NCBI RefSeq assembly: GCF_029633865.1
Contig: NC_079215.1
Span: 53,839,698 to 53,903,697 of the forward strand
From: Lampris incognitus
Lineage: Eukaryota; Chordata; Actinopteri; Lampriformes; Lampridae
Reading direction: 5' to 3'
Length of the DNA: 64,000 nucleotides
In this document: positions 56,387-64,000 of the stretch, piece by piece
How positions within the stretch are numbered: the first letter of the stretch is position 1
How the letters are laid out: each line of letters opens with the position of its first letter
Notes under the pieces: model-generated
What the model was told of the DNA's origin: nothing
Seen by the model: only the letters and a program-made list of their open reading frames with translations
Databases searched by the model: none
Translations under genes and position numbers: made by a program

Positions 56387-59156
56387 CAGTGGCGGACTCA
56401 GGGTGTTTGAGGGGGGCAGGGGCGAAAGAAATAAAAAGGGCACCAGCCTGTATGTGGTGGAGCACCAGCGTGCAGAAAGTCGTGATGCATTTATGCACTC
56501 TAGAGGGCACTTCTTTACGTCTTGTCCACTGGAAGGGCACCCTAGAGGGCACTTTATCATATTTTGTCGACTGGAAGGGCACTCTAGAGGGCACTTTATT
56601 ACATCTTGTCCACTGGAAAGGTACCCTAGAGGGCACTTTATCATATTTTGTCTACTGGAAGGGCACCATAGAGGGCACTTCTTTACGTCTTGTCCACTGG
56701 AAAGGCACCCTAGAGGGCACTTCTTTACGTCTTGTCCACTGGAAAGGCACCCTAGAGGGCACTTCATCATGTTTTATCGACTGGAAAGGCACCCTAGAAG
56801 GCACTTTATTACATCTTGTCCACTGGAAAGGCACCCTAGAGGGCACTTTATCATATTTTGTCTACTGGAAGGGCACCATAGAGGGCACTTTATTACATCT
56901 TGTCCACTGGAAAGGCACCATAGAGGGCACTTCTTCATATCTTGTCCACTCGAAGGGCACCATAGAGGGCACTTCATCATGTTTTGTCCACTGGAAGGGC
57001 ACCATAGAGGGCACTTCATTATGTCTTGTCCACTGGAAGGGCACCCTAGAGGGCACTTTATCATGTTTTGTCCACTGGAAGGTCATCATAGAGGGCACTT
57101 TATATTAGGTCTTGTTCACTGGAAGGGCACCCTAGAGGACACTTTATCATGTTTTGTCCACTGGAAGGGCATCATAGAGGGCACTTTGTCATGTTTTGTC
57201 CACTGGAAGGGCACCCTAGAGGGCACTTTATCATGTTTTGTCCACTGGAAGGGCATCATAGAGGGCACTTTATATTAGGTCTTGTTCACTGGAAGGGCAC
57301 CCTAGAGGACACTTTATTATGTCTTGTCCACTGGAAAGGTACCCTAGAGGGCACTTGATCATGTTTTGTCTACTGGAAGGACACAGTAGAGGGCACTTCA
57401 TCGCATCTTGTCCACTGGAAGGTCACCATAGAGGGCACTTTATCATGTTTTGTCCACTGGAAGGACACCCTAGAGGGCACTTCATCATGTTTTATCGACT
57501 GGAAGGGCACCCTAGAGGACCCTTTATTACATCTTGTCCACTGGAAAGGTACCCTAGAGGGCACTTTATCATATTTTGTCTACTGGAAGGGCACTCTAGA
57601 GGGCACTTTATTACATCTTGTCCACTGGAAAGGCACCACAGAGGGCACTTCTTCATATCTTGTCCACTCGAAGGGCACCATAGAGGGCATTTTATTATGT
57701 CTTGTCCACTGGAAAGGCACTCTAGAGGGTACTTTATCATGTTTTGTCCACTGGAAAGGCACCCTAGAGAGCACTTCATCATGTTTTGTCCACTGGAAGG
57801 GCACCATAGAGGGCACTTCATTATGTCTTGTCCACTGGAAGGGCACCCTAGAGGACACTTTATTATGTCTTGTCCACTGGAAGGGCACCCTAGAGGGCAC
57901 TTTATCATGTTTTGTCCACTGGAAGGGCATCATAGAGGGCACTTTATATTAGGTCTTGTTCACTGGAAGGGCACCCTAGAGGACACTTTATCATGTTTTG
58001 TCCACTGGAAAGGCATCATAGAGGGCACTTTATCATGTTTTGACCACTGGAAGGGCACCCTAGAGGGCACTTTATCATGTTTTGTCCACTGGAAGGTCAT
58101 CATAGAGGGCACTTTATATTAGGTCTTGTTCACTGGAAGGGCACCCTAGAGGACACTTTATTATGTCTTGTCCACTGGAAAGGTACCCTAGAGGGCACTT
58201 TATCATGTTTTGTCTACTGGAAGGACACAGTAGAGGGCACTTCATCACATTTTGTCCACTGGAAGGACACCCTAGAGGGCACTTCATCATGTTTTATCGA
58301 CTGGAAGGGCACCCTAGAGGACCCTTTATTACATCTTGTCCACTGGAAAGGTACCCTAGAGGGCACTTTATCATATTTTGTCTACTGGATGGGCACTCTA
58401 GAGGGCACTTTATTACATCTTGTCCACTGGAAAGGCACCATAGAGGGCACTTCTTCATATCTTGTCCACTCGAAGGGCACCATAGAGGGCATTTTATTAT
58501 GTCTTGTCCACTGGAAAGGCACTCTAGAGGGTACTTTATCATGTTTTGTCCACTGGAAAGGCACCCTAGAGAGCACTTCATCATGTTTTGTCCACTGGAA
58601 GGGCACCATAGAGGGCACTTCATTATGTCTTGTCCACTGGAAGGGCACCCTAGAGGACACTTTATTATGTCTTGTTCACTGGAAGGGCACCCTAGAGGAC
58701 ACTTTATCATGTTTTGTCCACTGGAAGGGCACAGTAGAGGGCACTTTATATTAGGTCTTGTTCACTGGAAGGGCACCCTAGAGGACAGTTTATTATGTCT
58801 TGTCCACTGGAAAGGTACCCTAGAGGGCACTTTATCATGTTTTGTCTACTGGAAGGACACAGTAGAGGGCACTTCATCACATCTTGTCCACTGGAAGGTC
58901 ACCATAGAGGGCACTTTATCATGTTTTGTCCACTGGAAGGGCACTCTAGACGGCACTTTATTATGGTTTGTCCACTGGAAAGGCACACTAGAGGGCACTT
59001 CATCACTATATCACATTGTCTTGCACATCTGGCCACTCTAGAGGGCACTTCACCATTTTTCATCTACCATTGGGGCATCCAAGAGTACACTTTTGTGGCG
59101 TTTTTTGGAACATAGGGGGCAAGGGGCAACCCCCCCCTCCCCCGAGTCCTCCAGTG
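56387..59156. mobile_element. hAT-like non-autonomous element consisting mainly of a minisatellite
   Basis: The left end CAGTGGCGGACTCAGGGTG and right end (complement) CACTGGAGGACTCGGGGG are inverted repeats. Flanks TTGGTGTA (56379-56386) and TTTGTGTG (59157-59164) match at 6 of 8 positions, compatible with a diverged 8-bp hAT duplication. Almost all the interior is the 42-bp minisatellite. No transposase. Confidence 0.65.
56505..59048. repeat. 42-bp minisatellite, about 60 copies
   Basis: The unit contains TTGTCCACTGGAAGGGCACC and CTAGAGGGCACTTTATCATG. Most units are 42 bp; units with TATATTAGG are 44 bp. Blocks of 20 units (844 bp) recur, for example 57319 onward against 58163 onward, so there is higher-order structure. 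Because 42 is a multiple of three, long frames stay open on both strands; the 44-bp units break them. Confidence 0.95.
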
Positions 59157-59164
59157 TTTGTGTG

Positions 59165-60428
59165 TGTTCTATGTGTGGAAAGACATACAACTGAGAATTA
59201 CTCTCAGGCCGTGGAAATGTACTGGGCCAGTTTAGACGAGCGGCATCGGACAGGACTGAATAACAGGATGGGGGGAAATGTAGGATGAGAGATGTACATT
59301 AGCGACATGGAGTATTGGTAAAGCACAAAATAAGAATGAAAAATATATATGGAAGGTGGGAATTGATGAGAGGATTTGGCAGGTAGACAAAAAGGAAATG
59401 ACAAGTCTCGTTTATAAAATGGGTACGAAACGGATGAGAAGAAAAAACTGAGGGTTTTTCAGATGGGTTGGGGTTGTGGTTAGGCTGGTGAGTCTGATCT
59501 CCGCTGGACGGGCTGCCAGTGCTAATCCCATTTGCTAAGAGGAGCAGCTGAATTATTAGTGTCATTCGTCCGAAAACCTGCCATCCTCCCAATGACAACT
59601 AAAAATAGATGGACCAGAGGAGTCCAAACAGGAGACATAAATGGGAAAGAGAGGGAAGGAGGAGGAGGAGGAGGCAGAAAGAGAGGAAGTAGTGGTGGCT
59701 TTCATGTATCTCTGTGCACGGTGCTGAGCCTGCAGAAAATGTCACAACATTAGCAGAATATCATCAGTAAAAAAGGAAAAAAAATCTAGTGGTAAGATCT
59801 TAGTAAAAACTTATGGCTAAATCAGAATTAGGTTTGACATTAATGATAGAAAAAAATGACACTTAAAAAAAAGCACATGTTATTATGAAACAGAAAAATT
59901 AAAACTACAGGAAGTGGCAGTGAAATATCAACTGTTCCGCTTAACTGTGGGTTTCTGGGAGAGTCAACTTCATTAAGAGAGACTGAGAATTGGGAGCCTT
60001 CATCACTGACATGAGACGGCACCTTCCACAAGATTTTCCTCCATCATACAATTAATAGAAATAGTAAAAAAACAAAAAACAAATTTGCTAGCCTACCAGA
60101 TGGGTGTAATAATGTTTGGAGGTATAGTAGGCGTTGTTTTCATAAAGCTGTTGTTCTCATAAACAAACACAAGGGGCACAACAGAGTAATCATGAGCTTT
60201 TTGATGATAGTACTGGACATGTCTAAACTCTGAGCTGGACACGTTAATCCCTATGACAAATGGTATTTGTGAACTTCTCCATCACAACCAGCAGAGGGCA
60301 GCATTAGCTTGTGCGCTCAACTTGTCCAGATTTTGTCCCAGTGTTTACTGTGTGCACGTAGTTTCCAGTCATCCGCAGGAGTGACGAGAGACACCCAAGA
60401 TGATATTATGATGGCGATGATCATGAAC

Positions 60429-60460
<32 letters not shown>

Positions 60461-60877
60461 CCATGATTATTATTATTTGAGCAAAAACTATATATCCTGT
60501 AGCTATGAAATGACACCAACACAGCCTACTGAGGGTAGGAAAATAAGTCGTGTGTTTCTGTGATGTGGTTTGATCCTGATCTCATTTGCTGTCTTTTATA
60601 AAGAGAAACACTGAGATGAAGATGTGGTTATCTGGGCTCAGGTGATGTAAACCACACAGACATTGCACCTAACCCCCCCCCCCCAAACAAACATTTAACA
60701 TCATGTGTTCGGGCTTGGACACGTGACTCAGCAATGTGTTTTTAAGAGGCTGCGTGGTTTATCTTCACCCTGTCCAATCCCTTCAAAATTGCATCAAAGT
60801 CATCTGCATTTTCAAGTAGGCTTAAGTCTCAATATGGCGGTCTAATCATGAACCCGGGGACGTAAACAGGGGTTGAT
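59165..60877. other. Intergenic stretch with (GAT)n microsatellite
   Basis: A (GAT)n run at about 60428-60462. No exon or RNA gene recognised. Confidence 0.5.
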
Positions 60878-61306
60878 CCCAGATAGCAACATTGCTGTGG
60901 CCCGGACCCGTCCCACACCCGACGCGTTCATCCGGCCCACATACCCCGTGGAATGATGGCACGTGGGCGGTCCGCTCCTGTTTGCCAGATCTGGGCCAGA
61001 ACCAAGCCATAGCAGTGCCGCATGTGCCACATATTTGCCAAAGGTGGGCCATATTTGTTTTGTGATATTTGGGCCATATTCACCATTTACCACACGGGCA
61101 AATTCAGGGTCACATCCAGACGACATGTTGCCGAGAGCACCACATCTTTCCCAAAAAAGGCCCACATTTGATTTGGCACATTTGGGCCATATTTGCTATT
61201 ATACATGTGGGCCACTTCAGGCTCACATCCATTTTGCCAGGGCCAGAAGAAGGCCGTCAGTGCCGCATCGTTGCCTGAAGTGGCCCACCTCCGGATGCTG
61301 TCTGGG
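60878..61306 (+). mobile_element. CCCAGATAGCA MITE, copy 3
   Basis: It begins CCCAGATAGCAACATTGCTG and ends GGATGCTGTCTGGG. It is about 50 bp longer than the other two copies, with an additional GTGCCACATATTTGCC segment also hinted at in copy 2. Confidence 0.8.
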
Positions 61307-61758
61307 ATCTATCTTTTAACTTTGTACCCTTCCTTCAGTGTAAACCAGACACCGTTATCGGACCCTGATCTGTTGGGGTCTCAACAGGACGCACAAATTA
61401 AACACTATGGCAGCCGTCGAAAGAGAGTTACTCTCATTATGAGGCTTTTCAACTCGACTACCTTCCAAAGCGGATTGGACCAGAGCGATATCACAAACGG
61501 CTGCCCAGAATTATGGATTTAGCTCAAATAAATACCTGGTCTCTGGTTTTGATGAGGGGATACTTTGTCTTCTGTGGTAAGCCATCTTGTCTGTAGCTGC
61601 TAGATGTCCAGGCTCGCCCCGGCCGGGAGGGATGATCATCCACCATGAATCAGTTCATTTCTTCACCTACACATGACTTGATCGAGCTGTGTGTCCGACA
61701 CAAGACTGCACCAAACGCATTGCAGCTGAATGACTTCAGGCTGTGCTGCAAACCTACA
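61307..61758. other. Intergenic stretch, unassigned
   Basis: No gene recognised. Confidence 0.45.
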
Positions 61759-62231
61759 GGCCCCCACAGGCCCCTATAGGTCCCCATAGGCCCCTTACAG
61801 ACCCCTATAGGTCCCCATAGGCCCTTACAGACCCCTATAGGTCCCCATAGGCCCCTACAGACCCCTATAGGTCCCCATAGGCCCTTACAGGCCCCTATAG
61901 GTCCCCATAGGCCCTTACAGACCCCTATAGGTCCCCATAGGCCCTTACAGACCCCTATAGGTCCCCATAGGCCCCTACAGACCCCTATAGGTCCCCATAG
62001 GCCCCTACAGACCCCTATAGGTCCCCATAGGCCCTTACAGACCCCTATAGGTCCCCATAGGCCCTTACAGACCCCTATAGGTCCCCATAGGCCCCTACAG
62101 ACCCCTATAGGTCCCCATAGGCCCGTACAGGCCCCTATAGGTCCCCATAGGCCCCTACAGACCCCTATAGGTCCCCATAGGCCCCTTACAGACCCCTATA
62201 GGTCCCCATAGGCCCCTTACAGGCCCCTATA
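61759..62231. repeat. 30-bp minisatellite with 10-bp subunits, about 15 copies
   Basis: The unit is ACCCCTATAGG, TCCCCATAGG, CCCTTACAG. Each 30-bp unit is three diverged 10-bp subrepeats. Some units are 31 bp (CCCCTTACAG). C-rich on the plus strand. Confidence 0.95.
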
Positions 62232-62799
62232 GATTTCACAAAACTGTCGTTTCCCCGACATCAACTTTGTCCGTCGGTTTTCAAGCGAGACAAGGATTAT
62301 TTTAGGACTTGGGGATCTGCATCTTAAAGCATCCCTAGAGCTTGATGAAGGAACTGGGCTGTCATTTTTCAGCATCCTTCCATCAATCAAGCCGCCGTTG
62401 AACAGAAGGAAAGAGGAGAAAGGAGGCGGCGAGAAGGTCGGCGTGTGAACACGAACACGACTTCAAAGGTGCGACGGATGACGCACATGACAGGGCTGAC
62501 CTTTAGCAGAGCGCGGCGGCTCTGCCTCTGCTAGCCAGATGTGGGGCAGTGATGCTCCCACACTGTCCCCACTTCTGAGGGGAGGACAGAAGGAAAACAT
62601 GCAACGAATAAAAATGGCTCGGTCTAATGAAAGTCTCAGCAGAGAAGACGTGGGAAATGAGAGCCACTTTATTTGTGTCGCTGTGCAGGTCACAACCAAA
62701 TGTGTTCTCTGCGTGTAACCCATCCTATTGTGTAGGAGCAGTGGGCAGCTGCAGCGCCCGGGGACCAACTCCAGTTCTTCTTTCCACTGCCTTGCTCAG
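62232..62799. other. Intergenic stretch, unassigned
   Basis: No gene recognised. Short GGAGGC / GGAAAG-rich stretch at 62405-62440. Confidence 0.4.
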
Positions 62800-63405
62800 G
62801 GGTACAGGCAGGAGTATCAACTCTGGCGTGCACGCACTGGGGCAGTTTGCAGCCGGGTGTGAAATGGCCGGGATGAGAGTCAGCGCCTCCAAGTCGGAGG
62901 CCGTGGTTCGCTACCGGAAAATGGTGGATTGCTCCCTCCGGGTTGGCGATGGGTCGTTGCTTCAGGTGAAGGAGTTCAAGTATCTCGGGGGTCTTGTTCA
63001 CGAGTGAGGGTAGGATAAGAGCGGGAGATTGACGGGCGGATCTATGCAGCATCCGCGCTAATGCGGACTTGTGCCGGACCATTGTGGTGAAGAGGGAGCT
63101 GAGCCGGAAGCCAAAGCTCTCGGTTTACCAGTCCATCCTCATTTCCACCCTCACCTCTGATCAGGATGCCTCCTGGGCGCCTTCCTTTGGAGGTTTTCCG
63201 GGCACGTCCAACTGTATGGAGACCCCGGGGCAGCCCCAGAACTGGCTGGAGGGACTACATGTCCAATCTGGCCCGGGAACGCCTTGGGATCCCCTCCCCG
63301 CTGGAGGGCGTTGCTGGGGAAAGGGACATCTGGAGTGGCCTACTTAGCTTGCTGCCGCCGCCACCCGACCCCGGAGAGGCGGCTGACGAGGAGACGAGAT
63401 GAACG
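62800..63405 (+). pseudogene. LINE ORF2 C-terminal remnant (RTE/Rex-like)
   Basis: It encodes ALGQFAAGCEMAGMRVSASK and SEAVVRYRKMVDCSLRVG, then VKEFKYLGGLVHE, the post-YADD region. Frame-shifted MPPGRLPLEVFRARPT and GWRDYMSNLARERLGIPSP and a final LLSLLPPPPDPGEAADEETR close it. The equivalent of the catalytic domain is upstream and lost. Clade assignment is tentative. Confidence 0.65.
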
Positions 63406-64000
63406 AAGGCGATCGCCTCTCATCTGTGTCCGTGTTGAGTTCGTCATAGCGTTACTGATTTGCTGAGCGCCTCTTATTGGAATCGCACGTGTAAAATAAA
63501 AAGGAAGTCTCTCGGTGATTAAAAAAGGCAGCGGTGAGAGGTAAATAGTGTGTTTAATTAATAAACAAACATCAGTCAGGGAACTGACATTAGTCTTGGG
63601 ATGGGGGGGGGGGCAGGGGGAATATAAAGCACAACGCACGTGGGTCGAGTTGGGGGACATATTTTATCTGTTACACAAGGGGCCCCCGTACAGTAGGAGC
63701 AGGAAGTTCTATATAACATACAGATCAGGATCCAAGTCTACGGTACAAAAACTTAGCAGCAACATGTTAACATTGGAGACCAAGGGGCTAACAAAGTAGT
63801 TTCATTTAGAAAAAAGTCACAGTTTTCTTTAAGTATGGATTTGTTAAAAAGGTAAAAACAGCTTTAAGCATCCTCTAGGGTCATTGCTACTCACAATATT
63901 TCTGTGTGAAATACACAAGTAGGGAAATTATCTATATATTTATACTCTAATATAAAGACCTTCTCGTAATGGCACAGTACAAACTCTCGGGAAACGCGAC
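63406..64000. other. Window end, nothing recognised
   Basis: No coding exon or clear repeat identified to the end of the window. Confidence 0.45.

Noticed and set aside
56505-59048. CRISPR-like array of regular repeats
   Set aside because: Units are contiguous without spacers and the genome is a vertebrate one; it is a minisatellite.

Overview
This window looks like teleost fish nuclear DNA. Three host genes are split or separated by typical vertebrate features: GT-AG introns, (CA)n and other microsatellites, and very dense interspersed repeats. The repeats are of fish type: DANA/mermaid-like tRNA-derived SINEs, a Tc1-like transposon, L2, Tx1 and RTE-like LINEs, hAT elements, Penelope-like fragments and several foldback MITEs. 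I cannot name the species from sequence alone.

Layout. 1-6.3 kb is intergenic and repeat-filled, with a 0.55 kb foldback MITE, a SINE split by a MITE, and a Tc1 element rearranged into a near-perfect palindrome. 6,304-19,267 holds a complete seven-exon nicotinic acetylcholine receptor alpha9/alpha10-clade subunit. Its 7.3 kb second intron is swollen by nested retrotransposons. 20.4-25.0 kb is a repeat block: a Tx1-like LINE tail, a tetranucleotide microsatellite, and a hAT element with 8-bp target duplications. The hAT contains a LINE, which in turn contains an inverted Penelope-like pair carrying hammerhead-ribozyme-like cores. 27,056-29,809 is a two-exon GIMAP/AIG1-type GTPase with a long coiled-coil tail. 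Its intron carries a CTA/CTG array that appears to have grown from an RTE-type LINE tail.

30-51 kb has no recognisable intact host gene. It holds SINEs, a possible retropseudogene, a decayed ZMYM/TTF-type hAT transposase, LINE fragments, and remnants of a DDE_Tnp_4 (ISL2EU-like) transposase together with a YqaJ-like nuclease. 52,644-54,113 is an intact intronless D1-class dopamine receptor. Downstream, a hAT-like element (56.4-59.2 kb) is almost entirely a 42-bp minisatellite. The last part contains a third copy of a TIR-bearing MITE, a 30-bp minisatellite and a LINE remnant.

The three host genes share no obvious pathway. Two encode neuronal or sensory receptors (a cation-channel subunit and a monoamine GPCR) and one an immune-type GTPase. 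Nothing indicates co-regulation. The most unusual content is structural: multi-level nested insertions dated by target duplications, several large foldback structures, hammerhead-like motifs in inverted pairs, and minisatellites carried inside transposons.
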